A DNA stretch of 64,000 nucleotides, from the NCBI GenBank assembly GCA_023415915.1, contig JAEZIZ010000100.1, positions 1-64,000 of the forward strand. Direction: 5' to 3'. The position numbers and the translations under genes were made by a program. Under the pieces are notes generated by a model. The model was given only the letters and a program-made list of their open reading frames with translations, had not been told where the DNA came from and did no database searches. Below are positions 42,711 through 50,763 of the stretch, in pieces. Each line of letters starts with the position of its first letter. Position 1 is the stretch's first letter. Source of the stretch: Bacillota bacterium (GTDB lineage: Bacteria; Bacillota; Clostridia; Christensenellales; SZUA-584).

Positions 42711-44468
42711 TTATGCCGGCGGCTGCGCTGGCGGGTTCTCAGGAGTCGGTTCGACAGGCGCAGGCGGCAAAGTAGCGGGATCCGGCCCCCACCAATACGT
42801 TTTTCCGTTTATCGGGCGTATATCGACCTTTTCAAACTTCTCCTTCTTATACTCGGTACCGTCAAGCTTTAAATAATGCTTGTATGTCTGCGCCCTTTGG
42901 CCCTTACGGGCTTCGGCGTATACTTTATACCCGTTAACCGGAACCGGCGTACCGTCGGGCAGCGTCTGCGTGTTATATATGTTTATCATCTGCGGTTCGC
43001 CGTACGATCCGAGGCTCTCGGAACTATAATCGAGTATTACCTCTTCATTGGTAGCCGGGTCTATCACCGGCGCGCCGTAAACTTCGACGGTAACGCTTTT
43101 GTCCTCAGGATTCATGTACGAAACGATATAAAGCGGCGTTGTATACGGATTCGTAAACTTTAAATCCGGCCCGCCCGTGCTTATCGTCGCGTCAAGCCCT
43201 TTGGGCATATACCCCGACACTATGGAATGGTGCTGGGATACTATCTCTTTGCTCGTCAGCCCGCAGCGTATAACGGCATTATAAAGCGTGCTCGATATCT
43301 GGCATACGCCTCCGCCCGGCTGGTCCACATACCCGCCGTCCACTATTCCTGAAGCGGCTTTCCAGCCGTTGCTCAAATAGCGCGGCCCCGCGGTTTCGTT
43401 TATAGACCACTGCACGCCCGGCTGAAGTATCTGCCCGCAGATTATGCTCGACATCTTCGCTACGTTCCAGTTCCTTGCCTTGCTGTTATGGTCAGAATAG
43501 CTGGACGTCCACGACGTTATAAGGTGGGTCTGCTGCTTTATCTGGTCGAGTTTGACTGTAGGTTCCGTGACCTCTACCGGTACCGTTATCGTAGAGAACG
43601 TGTGGCTCTTTATCTGGCCCATAAGCTCGTCGAATATCGCTTCCGTATCCGTTACGAGTCCCGTCTGTTCGGACGTGTAATAGAATCGCGCTATGTTGGC
43701 CGCCGCGGCTCCTTTAAAATCCTTTACGTAATGGTCGTTGTCCCAGAACTGATACCTGATAGCGGGAGGCATCTCTTCGGGAGCGAGCCGCACGAGATTC
43801 TCTGGGTATACGATAGTCTTGCCGGCCGAGCAGTTCTCAATCATCTGCTGCTTGTCCGGCTCATAAGGAGTCGCCGTTCCGTCCGCGTTGAGAGTGTAGC
43901 CCCAAGGCATGAACGTAAAGCTCGCTTCCCTCGGCTCTTTATCGAGCTGGGTCTTAAGCTGTGCTAATCTGCCGCGCAAATCTTCCTCGCTTATGCTCAA
44001 AGCGATATCAAACTTCTTGCCCGAGTCCAAGCCCTCTACGGCGGCTTGCTTTCTCTCCTCGAAAGTTCCCGTATGCCCGAAGCTTAAAGCCTGCGATATT
44101 ATCGAATCGTAATCCGTCGTTATGCCGAAATCGGCGGCTGAATATTCAATCACCTCGCCGTTAACGTTCAGCGATATTTTCACGCCTGCGATAAGAGCTT
44201 CCTCAAGCGGTTTCGTCGCTTCTATCGCCTGCTCTTTGGTCATGCCGGATATGTCCACTCCGCCCACCGACACTCCCTTTATCGCGGTGCCGAAATCGAC
44301 TATGCGAACGGCGTCCGTCGAGCTGCCCAGCAGCAGCACGCCCGCTACTGCGGCAGCGGCAATAAGCACGCATGCAGAAATTATAAGAAATACTTTAGAG
44401 AAATTGCTTCCGTTTTTTCTTTTTCCAGAAGATAATATGTCAAGATCAAGTGTTTTCTTTGCAGCCAT
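42711..44468 (-). CDS. VanW-domain wall protein, paralogue 1
   Basis: This 585-residue protein has one N-terminal membrane helix (about 27-47) after a short basic cytoplasmic tail. A repeat-like module with GVSVGGVDISGMTKEQAIEA (PG_binding_4 / YoaR type) follows, then the VanW domain (about 330-470: NVAKMSSIICGQILQPGVQW, DQPGGGVCQISSTLYN, RCGL) and a Pro-rich C-terminus. VanW proteins are linked to glycopeptide resistance operons and to wall biology, but their activity is unknown. It is the third of three tandem paralogues on the minus strand. Confidence 0.9.
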   Translation of the reverse strand: MAAKKTLDLDILSSGKRKNGSNFSKVFLIISACVLIAAAAVAGVLLLGSSTDAVRIVDFGTAIKGVSVGGVDISGMTKEQAIEATKPLEEALIAGVKISLNVNGEVIEYSAADFGITTDYDSIISQALSFGHTGTFEERKQAAVEGLDSGKKFDIALSISEEDLRGRLAQLKTQLDKEPREASFTFMPWGYTLNADGTATPYEPDKQQMIENCSAGKTIVYPENLVRLAPEEMPPAIRYQFWDNDHYVKDFKGAAAANIARFYYTSEQTGLVTDTEAIFDELMGQIKSHTFSTITVPVEVTEPTVKLDQIKQQTHLITSWTSSYSDHNSKARNWNVAKMSSIICGQILQPGVQWSINETAGPRYLSNGWKAASGIVDGGYVDQPGGGVCQISSTLYNAVIRCGLTSKEIVSQHHSIVSGYMPKGLDATISTGGPDLKFTNPYTTPLYIVSYMNPEDKSVTVEVYGAPVIDPATNEEVILDYSSESLGSYGEPQMINIYNTQTLPDGTPVPVNGYKVYAEARKGQRAQTYKHYLKLDGTEYKKEKFEKVDIRPINGKTYWWGPDPATLPPAPVEPTPENPPAQPPA

Positions 44469-44670
44469 ATGGTTCCTTCCTTATCGCTATAACAGGTACA
44501 TAGCTATTCAATGATACAATAAAACGCGCCCGTTGTAAACAGCATATTACAAAGGCGTAATACTAACCAAGCGCCCAAAAAGAGGATATACTTTAAAGGC
44601 GTCAATTCAATTTTACACAATATTGATAATCTTATACTGTAATTTTACACTATCGCCTGCATTAAATCTA

Positions 44671-44709
44671 CCTCCCGTCAAGCCTCACGGCTTGCTGGGG
44701 TGCCCCAAT
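44671..44709 (+). repeat. Family A palindromic repeat between VanW genes
   Basis: CCTCCCGTCAAGCC ... GGCTTGCTGGGGTGCCCC is a diverged copy. The rest of the gap 44469-44782 shows AT-rich DNA and no gene. Confidence 0.7.
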
Positions 44710-44782
44710 ATCAACAAACGCTTCTTTATGCCATAAGCGCGTTGCCATTACCTCACTTTGCAAAGTATGGCTTTTAGCACGG

Positions 44783-46528
44783 TCACTGCGCCGGCGGCGC
44801 CTGCGGCGAGTTAGGGTCAACAGGCGGAACCAGCGCGGGGTTCGGGTAATTGCAGTATATTTTCCCGTTTATCGGCTTTATAATTACATGGTCGAATTCT
44901 TCCGATTTATATTTCGTTCCGTCAAGCTTTTTAAAATGCCTGTATGTCTGTATTTTCTTGCCGTCCTGCATTTCAGCGTACCGCTTCTCCGTTCCCGGGT
45001 CTATAGGCGTGCCGTCGGAAAGAGCCGTCTGGTCATAGAAGTACTCTTCTATCGGAGCGGCGCCGTAGGGCCCCATATCATTCGAGCTGAAGTCGTAAAT
45101 TACCGCTTCGCCCGTCTCGGCATCGGTGGGCGCAGCGCCGTAAATCTCCACGGAAACGCTCTTTGACTCAGGGTTCATGTAAGAAACGATATACAGCGGG
45201 ACAGCGTACGGGTTCGTAAGCCTCAAATCCGGGCTCGGCGTGCTTATCGTAGCGTCCATACCTAAAGGTATATACCCCGATATAATAGAGTGGTGCCTGG
45301 ATTCTATGTCGTCTTTTTTAAGGCCGCAGCGGATAGCCGCGTTATAGAGAGTGCTCGACACCTGGCAGACGCCTCCTCCCGGTTGGTCGACATAGCCTCC
45401 GTCCACTATTCCCGACGCTTTTTTCCATTCCCCATTGTCTTTGCGCGGACCGGCCGTTTCGTTCATCGACCACTTAACGCCCGGCTGAAGTATCTGGCCG
45501 CATATTATGTCCGACATCTTCGCTACGTTCCATACCCTGTCGTGCTTGTCGTGTTTGTTGGCCGCGTAGCTTGAAGTCCACGATGTAATCAGCTGCGTCT
45601 GCTGTTTCACCTGGTCGAGCCTTACGCCCGGCTCCGTTACCTCGGCGGGCACGGTTATCGTAGCAAATACGCCGCTCTTAATCTGCCCCATCAGCTCGTC
45701 GTATATGGCGCCCGTGTCGGTTATAAGCCCTGTCTGCTCCGGCGCATAGAAGAAACGCGCTATGTCCGCCGCAGCGGGAGTGTAGTTTTCTACATACTTT
45801 GTATCTTTATAATACTGATAACGTATGGCGGGAGGCATGTCCTCTTTTTTTATTCGCACGATATTTTCAGGGTAGCTAAGCGCCTTTAGGTCCGCGCTGT
45901 CTTCAATCATTTTTTGCATGTCCGGTTGGTAAGCCGTTGCCGTTCCATCCGCATTCAGCGTATACCCCCACGGCATGAACGTAAAGCTCGCGTCCATGGG
46001 CGCTTTATCCAGCTCCGCTTTAAGCTCCGCAAGCTCGGAGCGCAGCGTGTTTTCCTCCATTACAAGCTTTATGTCGTATTTTACGCCGTGCTCTAAAGCG
46101 GCCTTTGCGTCTTCCACGCGCTGCTCGAGCGTTCCCGTATGTCCTATTTTAAACGCCTTGTCCATTATTTCCTTATAGTCGGTGGTTACGGAAAAATCTT
46201 CGGCGGTATATTCGATTATTTGGCCGTTTACGTCCAGCGATATGTTTACGGTGCTAAGAAGTGCGGGTTCAAGGCCCGCGGTCGCTTCCATCGCCTGCTC
46301 CCTCGTCATGCCGGATATGTCAATCCCGCCTACAGAGACGCCCTTTATGGCAGTTCCGAAATCGACGACGCGCATAGCGGCCCGGCTGCTTCCGAAAAGC
46401 AGTATTGCAGATACCGCTATAGCGGCTATAAGCACGCACGCAGCCGCGATAAGGAACGCCTTTGAGCTTATCGGCCGCCTCGCCCCCGCCCTCCGGCGGT
46501 ACGTCCTTCGTTTGTACTTCACAGCCAT
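44783..46528 (-). CDS. VanW-domain wall protein, paralogue 2
   Basis: This 581-residue protein is very similar in layout to its neighbour downstream: basic start MAVKYKRRTYRRRAG, one membrane helix (about 22-45), the GVSVGGIDISGMTREQAMEA module, then a VanW domain with NVAKMSDIICGQILQPGVKW and DQPGGGVCQVSSTLYNAAIRCGL, and a Pro-rich tail. The pairwise similarity between paralogues 1 and 2 is much higher than to paralogue 3, so this is probably a recent duplication. It ends just before an intergenic family A repeat. Confidence 0.9.
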   Translation of the reverse strand: MAVKYKRRTYRRRAGARRPISSKAFLIAAACVLIAAIAVSAILLFGSSRAAMRVVDFGTAIKGVSVGGIDISGMTREQAMEATAGLEPALLSTVNISLDVNGQIIEYTAEDFSVTTDYKEIMDKAFKIGHTGTLEQRVEDAKAALEHGVKYDIKLVMEENTLRSELAELKAELDKAPMDASFTFMPWGYTLNADGTATAYQPDMQKMIEDSADLKALSYPENIVRIKKEDMPPAIRYQYYKDTKYVENYTPAAADIARFFYAPEQTGLITDTGAIYDELMGQIKSGVFATITVPAEVTEPGVRLDQVKQQTQLITSWTSSYAANKHDKHDRVWNVAKMSDIICGQILQPGVKWSMNETAGPRKDNGEWKKASGIVDGGYVDQPGGGVCQVSSTLYNAAIRCGLKKDDIESRHHSIISGYIPLGMDATISTPSPDLRLTNPYAVPLYIVSYMNPESKSVSVEIYGAAPTDAETGEAVIYDFSSNDMGPYGAAPIEEYFYDQTALSDGTPIDPGTEKRYAEMQDGKKIQTYRHFKKLDGTKYKSEEFDHVIIKPINGKIYCNYPNPALVPPVDPNSPQAPPAQ

Positions 46529-46594
46529 ATTACGCCTTTCTTTTACATCGTTTATTAATAATTACAGTTATATACACCGCAATGATACAATAAT

Positions 46595-46627
46595 AAAACG
46601 CCGTTTGCAAATACCAAGCGGCGTTTT
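46595..46627 (-). terminator. Terminator after VanW paralogue 3
   Basis: On the minus strand AAAACGCCG and CGGCGTTTT pair around 15 bases, followed by ATTATTG. Confidence 0.7.
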
Positions 46628-46700
46628 AAAAGAAATTTAATCCAAACTTAAAAAGCTGTGACTTAAATGTAAAATACCCTTTATGTTTATAACAATTCCG

Positions 46701-48194
46701 TCATGCCGCGGGCGACGCTGCCGGGTCGGGGGCGCCCAGCGCCGGGTCGGGGAAGTTGCAGTAATACTCACCCTGGAACACGGCGTACGTTGTCGTCGTA
46801 AAGAATTCGGGCGTTCCCACCATGTTGCCGTCCTTGTCGACGTAATACTTGTATATCTCCCACACCTGGCCTTCTCTCGGCTTTATCCATTCCCTTTGTT
46901 TGCCCGGGGCAATAGGATCGCCGTCAGGGTCCGCCGCGCAATTGTAATGCATAATAGGCGGCGCGGGAGGCGTCGTTTGTACCTTCTGCCTCTTGAACTC
47001 TATCGAATATCCGTTCTTAATCGGCGGGCCGTAAAACTCGACTGTCACCGTCTTATTGCCCTCGTCCACATGGCAAATGATCAAAACGGGGTATTGGAAC
47101 GGATTGTGCAGCACCAGGTCAGGACCGCCCGTGCTTATAGTGGCGTCCATGCCCGCATCGATATAATCCGACGGCCAGCTGTGCGGCCTTCTCTTTACAA
47201 TTTCAATCTCTGAACGTATCGCCGCATTATAAATCGTGCTCGAGACCTGGCATACCCCGCCGCCGTACTGTTCGGAATACCTTCCGTTCTCTATACCGTC
47301 CGCTTCCGTCCAGCCCAGTTCTTTAGCGGTCTGCGCATTTCGCGGCCCTGCTGCGTCGTTAACAGACCAATCCTTGCCCGGCGCTATTACCGACCCGTTT
47401 ACCAGCCCCGCGATTATGTTGATATTCTTCACCCTGTCTTTGCTGTCATGTTTCTCGAACGACGAAGACCACGAGCGTATGAGCCCAACGTTTTCTTTCA
47501 GCTTCGCCGCAGTCAGCTTAGGCTCTATCGTAATATACGGCGCTTCCACTGCGCTGAAATTGCCGCTGTTTATGTTGTCGCAGATAAGCGCGGAAAGCTG
47601 TGCGATGCTTACGTCCACGCCCTTTACTTCGTCAACGAAAACAATGTTCTGCCCCGGCGTCCATGTATCCGCAGCTTTCAGCGTCGCGTCCTGAGGCAGT
47701 ATGTCGTATTCCGCCTTATGCGCCTGCAGCGCTTGTGCTGCTGCGTCCGCGCTTGCGTATATCGCGGGGAAGTTCTTGCCGCTCTCCTTCGCCTGTTTTC
47801 TCTGCTCGTCCTTTTTATCTCCTGTGTTTCCCCATTTTATAGCGTTTTTAAGCGCGCCTTCCACCCCGGGTGCAATACCCAGCTCCTGCGCGCTGTATGT
47901 AAACTCTCTGCCCTGCACTGTAAACGTATATGAAAAGCTGTTATACGCCTGCTGCGCCGCCGCCGATAGCTGCTCGTTATTCGACGCCTGCTCCACGGTC
48001 ATGCCCGACACGTCAACTCCGCCGACGCTGACGCCCTCAACGAACCTCCACGAATCCAGCACTTCGGCGCTCTGCCGCCCGCCGTTTCCGCCTGTTACTA
48101 TAACTATAAGCACAGCGATGAGCATTACCACCAGCAAGCCCAGCGCCATGAATAATTGATTTAAAAGCCTTTGTTTGCTTCCTCTCCTTGGCAT
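46701..48194 (-). CDS. VanW-domain wall protein, paralogue 3
   Basis: This protein of about 497 residues has a basic start MPRRGSKQRLLNQLF, one membrane helix (about 14-36), the EGVSVGGVDVSGMTVEQASN module and a VanW domain with GPRNAQTAKELGWTEADGIENGRY and QYGGGVCQVSSTIYNAAIRSE, then a Pro/Ala-rich tail. It is shorter and more distant than paralogues 1 and 2. The start at 48194 follows GGGGGA; an upstream ATG at 48230 overlaps the yjbQ end region. It follows yjbQ by 25 bases, so it can be cotranscribed with rex-yjbQ. Confidence 0.9.
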   Translation of the reverse strand: MPRRGSKQRLLNQLFMALGLLVVMLIAVLIVIVTGGNGGRQSAEVLDSWRFVEGVSVGGVDVSGMTVEQASNNEQLSAAAQQAYNSFSYTFTVQGREFTYSAQELGIAPGVEGALKNAIKWGNTGDKKDEQRKQAKESGKNFPAIYASADAAAQALQAHKAEYDILPQDATLKAADTWTPGQNIVFVDEVKGVDVSIAQLSALICDNINSGNFSAVEAPYITIEPKLTAAKLKENVGLIRSWSSSFEKHDSKDRVKNINIIAGLVNGSVIAPGKDWSVNDAAGPRNAQTAKELGWTEADGIENGRYSEQYGGGVCQVSSTIYNAAIRSEIEIVKRRPHSWPSDYIDAGMDATISTGGPDLVLHNPFQYPVLIICHVDEGNKTVTVEFYGPPIKNGYSIEFKRQKVQTTPPAPPIMHYNCAADPDGDPIAPGKQREWIKPREGQVWEIYKYYVDKDGNMVGTPEFFTTTTYAVFQGEYYCNFPDPALGAPDPAASPAA

Positions 48195-48219
48195 TAGGAA
48201 TTCCCCCTGTTTGTTCCTT

Positions 48220-48615
48220 TTACTTATCACCTGTTATCTTAATATAAGCTTTTCTGTTCCTTGGTCCGTCGTACTCGCAGAAATATATGCTCTGCCATGT
48301 TCCCAGACAAAGCCTCGATTCCTCTATTATGACGCTTACCGACGAGCCGGTAAGCACCGCCTTTGTATGCGCGTCCGAGTTCCCCTCGCAATGCGCAAAG
48401 CCCGAATTTGGCACCGCGCGCTCCAGCGCGAAAAGCACGTCCCGCTTTACGTCGGGGTCGGCGTTTTCGTTTATAGCCACGCCCGCCGTCGTGTGCGGGA
48501 TAAAAATGCAGGCTACGCCGCTCCTGATTCCGCTTTTCGCAACACACGCCTGCACATCTCGCGTAATATCAATAAACTCGCACCGCTTATTTGTTTTTAT
48601 GTTTATCGTTTCCAC
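48220..48615 (-). CDS. yjbQ: YjbQ family protein (UPF0047)
   Basis: This 131-residue protein has the UPF0047 motifs IFIPHTTAGVAINENADPDVKRD and YFCEYDGPRNRKAYIKI. Some members show a thiamine phosphate synthase side activity, and the true role is unsettled. The start is a GTG at 48615 with GGGAG upstream. It overlaps the 3' end of rex by 29 bases and is followed by a VanW gene, so the three are probably cotranscribed. Confidence 0.93.
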   Translation of the reverse strand: METINIKTNKRCEFIDITRDVQACVAKSGIRSGVACIFIPHTTAGVAINENADPDVKRDVLFALERAVPNSGFAHCEGNSDAHTKAVLTGSSVSVIIEESRLCLGTWQSIYFCEYDGPRNRKAYIKITGDK

Positions 48616-49240
48616 GGTTCTCCCTCATATGGTAGGACAGCACATACAGGCTGTCGCTCAAATGTACGTTTTCCACGCTTACTCCGTCGCGAGCCGTAAC
48701 GTCCACGGGCGCAAAATTCCATATACCCTTCACGCCGAGGCTGGCAAGCTCGTCCGAAAGCCCCTGAGCGTATTGCTTGGGCACGGCGATTATACCGATA
48801 TCGACGTTGTTTTCCACTACAAAGTCAGCCATGGCATACATCGGCTGAACCACTAGCCCGCCTATCTCCTTGCCTATAACGGCCTTGTCCGCGTCGAACA
48901 CGGCTATGATGCTGTAGCCCTCATAGGGAAAGTTCTTGTATTTAAGCAGCGCCTGCCCGATATTGCCCGCACCGACTATTATGGCTTTGTGCGAAGCCCC
49001 TATATCGAGTATCCTCATTATCTCCTGACGCAGCCGCGACACCTGATAGCCGTAACCCTGCTGCCCGAAACCGCCGAAACAGTTAAGGTCGCGCCTTATC
49101 TGCGAAGCGTTAAGTCTCATGTCCTTGCTCATTCTGGATGAAGAGACTTTCTCGGTGCCGTATGCCTCGAGCTCGGATAAATATCTGTAGTACTTGGGAA
49201 GCCTTCGTATTACCGCATCGGATATCCTGTACTCCTGCAT
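48587..49240 (-). CDS. rex: Redox-sensing transcriptional repressor Rex
   Basis: This 217-residue protein has an N-terminal winged helix (DAVIRRLPKYYRYLSELEAYG ... SQIRRDLNCFGGFGQQGYGY) and a Rossmann NAD(H)-binding domain (IIVGAGNIGQALLKY, a GxGxxG motif). Rex senses the NADH/NAD+ ratio and represses fermentation and hydrogenase genes in Gram-positives. The ATG at 49240 follows GGGAGG; the frame is open 66 codons upstream but this lies in the promoter. Its promoter lies within an inverted repeat. Confidence 0.95.
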   Translation of the reverse strand: MQEYRISDAVIRRLPKYYRYLSELEAYGTEKVSSSRMSKDMRLNASQIRRDLNCFGGFGQQGYGYQVSRLRQEIMRILDIGASHKAIIVGAGNIGQALLKYKNFPYEGYSIIAVFDADKAVIGKEIGGLVVQPMYAMADFVVENNVDIGIIAVPKQYAQGLSDELASLGVKGIWNFAPVDVTARDGVSVENVHLSDSLYVLSYHMRENRGNDKHKNK

Positions 49241-49254
49241 AACATTCCTCCCTA

Positions 49255-49296
49255 TTTTGTACATTATAGCATATTGCATGTTATCATTGTACAAAA
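49255..49296 (-). promoter_or_regulatory. rex promoter within an 18-bp imperfect inverted repeat
   Basis: TTTTGTACA (49255-49263) and TGTACAAAA (49288-49296) are exact inverted repeats, and the inner bases are partly paired (ATTATAGCAT against ATGTTATCA). On the minus strand an extended -10 box TGCTATAAT sits inside. It is not the classic Rex site TTGTGA-N6-TCACAA, so another regulator or a variant site is possible. Confidence 0.6.
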
Positions 49297-49316
49297 ACTT
49301 TTGCGGTGTAAAAAAG

Positions 49317-49351
49317 GCTGATTTAAGCGTTAAAAAACGCTGATTTAAGCG
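49317..49351. repeat. Two direct repeats of GCTGATTTAAGCG
   Basis: The 13-base unit occurs at 49317-49329 and 49339-49351 (period 22, two helical turns) in the region between the divergent rex and DUF4064 genes. It could be a regulator site. Confidence 0.5.
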
Positions 49352-49539
49352 ATATTTTAATGTATTATCCTTGATATCCGTGTTAATTATTATATAATAA
49401 TGGTATAAACTATAACGAATATCCCCAAAGTGAGCCAAGGCTGTATTATCAAGGCGCGGTCACAAAAGACGCCGCGGCAAAAGCGTTCCATATGCGCAGA
49501 GGCATTTTATATAATTAATTTTTTCAGGAGGAATCTTTC

Positions 49540-50187
49540 ATGAATAACAGACCAAAGACGCCTGCATTTGTTTTGGGGCTTTTCGGGGGATCGATAAACG
49601 CTTTTTTCGGCATAATAGCACTGATAGTTTTGATCTCGCTGTCTTCAGTATTTTCCCAATTTTCCTACGGTTATGATGCTACGCCTCAATTGCTGTTTTT
49701 TATAGCGATTATTATTGCATTCATTCTTAATTACATAGGCGCTTTGGTTTGCATACGCAGACGTATCGTCGGGGGAGTCATAATGCTTATCACCGCGCTG
49801 CTGCTGCTTATATTAACGATTTTAACCTTAATAAATGCTGCGGAAAGCGCTTCGTCAATTCCATTCGGAGATTATTTTGGATACAGCTCGCCTTTTGCGG
49901 CACTTGTGTCCGGCGGAACTGTATTTATTATTCTTTGGATGATAGTAGAGCTGGTATCCATAATAGGCGCTATACTTTGTTTCACGCCTTCTGGCCCCGC
50001 AGCTTATGCTCCTTACGGTCAGCCCTATGGTCAGCCGTTCGTACCGCCTTACAGCCAGCCGTACGCACAGCAACCGTACGCACAACCGCCTTACGGCCAG
50101 CAGAACGCTTATCAGCAGCCGTACGCGCAGCAGCCTTACAGTCAGCCGCAGCAGCCTGAAAATAACGCAAATACTGAAAGCAAATAA
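49540..50187 (+). CDS. DUF4064-like membrane protein with Gln/Pro/Tyr-rich tail
   Basis: This 215-residue protein has four membrane helices (about 12-38, 48-68, 73-97, 122-147) in the DUF4064 style. A cytoplasmic tail of about 60 residues follows, made of PYGQPYGQP-like repeats (Gln, Pro, Tyr, Ala only), ending in a short acidic stretch. Tails of this kind are low-complexity and potentially self-associating. A small paralogue without the tail follows. The ATG at 49540 has AGGAGG upstream. Function is unknown. Confidence 0.82.
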   Translation: MNNRPKTPAFVLGLFGGSINAFFGIIALIVLISLSSVFSQFSYGYDATPQLLFFIAIIIAFILNYIGALVCIRRRIVGGVIMLITALLLLILTILTLINAAESASSIPFGDYFGYSSPFAALVSGGTVFIILWMIVELVSIIGAILCFTPSGPAAYAPYGQPYGQPFVPPYSQPYAQQPYAQPPYGQQNAYQQPYAQQPYSQPQQPENNANTESK

Positions 50188-50202
50188 GCGGGGTATAAAT
50201 AT

Positions 50203-50245
50203 AAGGCTTATAATAATTCCGGGTTTGCCGGGTATTATAAGCCTT
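50203..50245 (+). terminator. Terminator between the two DUF4064-like genes
   Basis: AAGGCTTATAATA and TATTATAAGCCTT form a 13-bp stem. The downstream gene may have its own promoter or depend on read-through. Confidence 0.75.
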
Positions 50246-50299
50246 TGTTAGTTTATAGAACACACAGTATCATTTGAGAGCTTTCAGGAGTTATTAAAA

Positions 50300-50722
50300 A
50301 TGAAAGCAACTAAAAAGCTGGAGTATATCTTAGGGTTTATCGCCTCAGTCATAAACATCGCCTTGGGGGCCGTATTGCTTACGAGCCTTATTAATGTTTA
50401 CTCTTACGGTTTAAACTTTGTTGTAAAGCTTATCTACGCGCTTGTTTTTATCGCGATACTATTGAACTTTGCAGGAGTAAGAATGTGCAATACAAACAGA
50501 ATTCGCGCAGGCGCGTTAATGCTGGCGACTTCAGTGCCGCTGCTTGGTTACATTATATTCGTGCTTGCCGCCCCGACTTCGGTATATATTGCAAAGCACT
50601 GGTGGATGTCGGCGCTGATGCTACTTTGGCTGCTGGCGCAGGTGCTGTCGATATCCGCGGCCGTTTTATGCTTTATGCCGGCTTCAGGGCAGCCGCCGAA
50701 GCCAAAAGACCGTAAAAAATAA
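50300..50722 (+). CDS. Small four-helix membrane protein, DUF4064-like paralogue
   Basis: This 140-residue protein has four hydrophobic helices spaced as in the upstream DUF4064 protein (shared LGFIASVINIALGAVLL-like start, VRMCNTNRIRAGALML, and LSISAAVLCFMP at the end) but lacks the Gln/Pro-rich tail and ends in KPKDRKK. It is probably a duplicated copy, shortened at its C-terminus. The ATG at 50300 follows AGGAG. Function is unknown. Confidence 0.75.
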   Translation: MKATKKLEYILGFIASVINIALGAVLLTSLINVYSYGLNFVVKLIYALVFIAILLNFAGVRMCNTNRIRAGALMLATSVPLLGYIIFVLAAPTSVYIAKHWWMSALMLLWLLAQVLSISAAVLCFMPASGQPPKPKDRKK

Positions 50723-50763
50723 AAAAGACCCGTATGGTCTATATAATATAATATCCTTGGGAG

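Noticed and set aside
49255..49296. Standard Rex operator
   Set aside because: The arms TTTTGTACA/TGTACAAAA differ from the TTGTGA-N6-TCACAA consensus and are too far apart.
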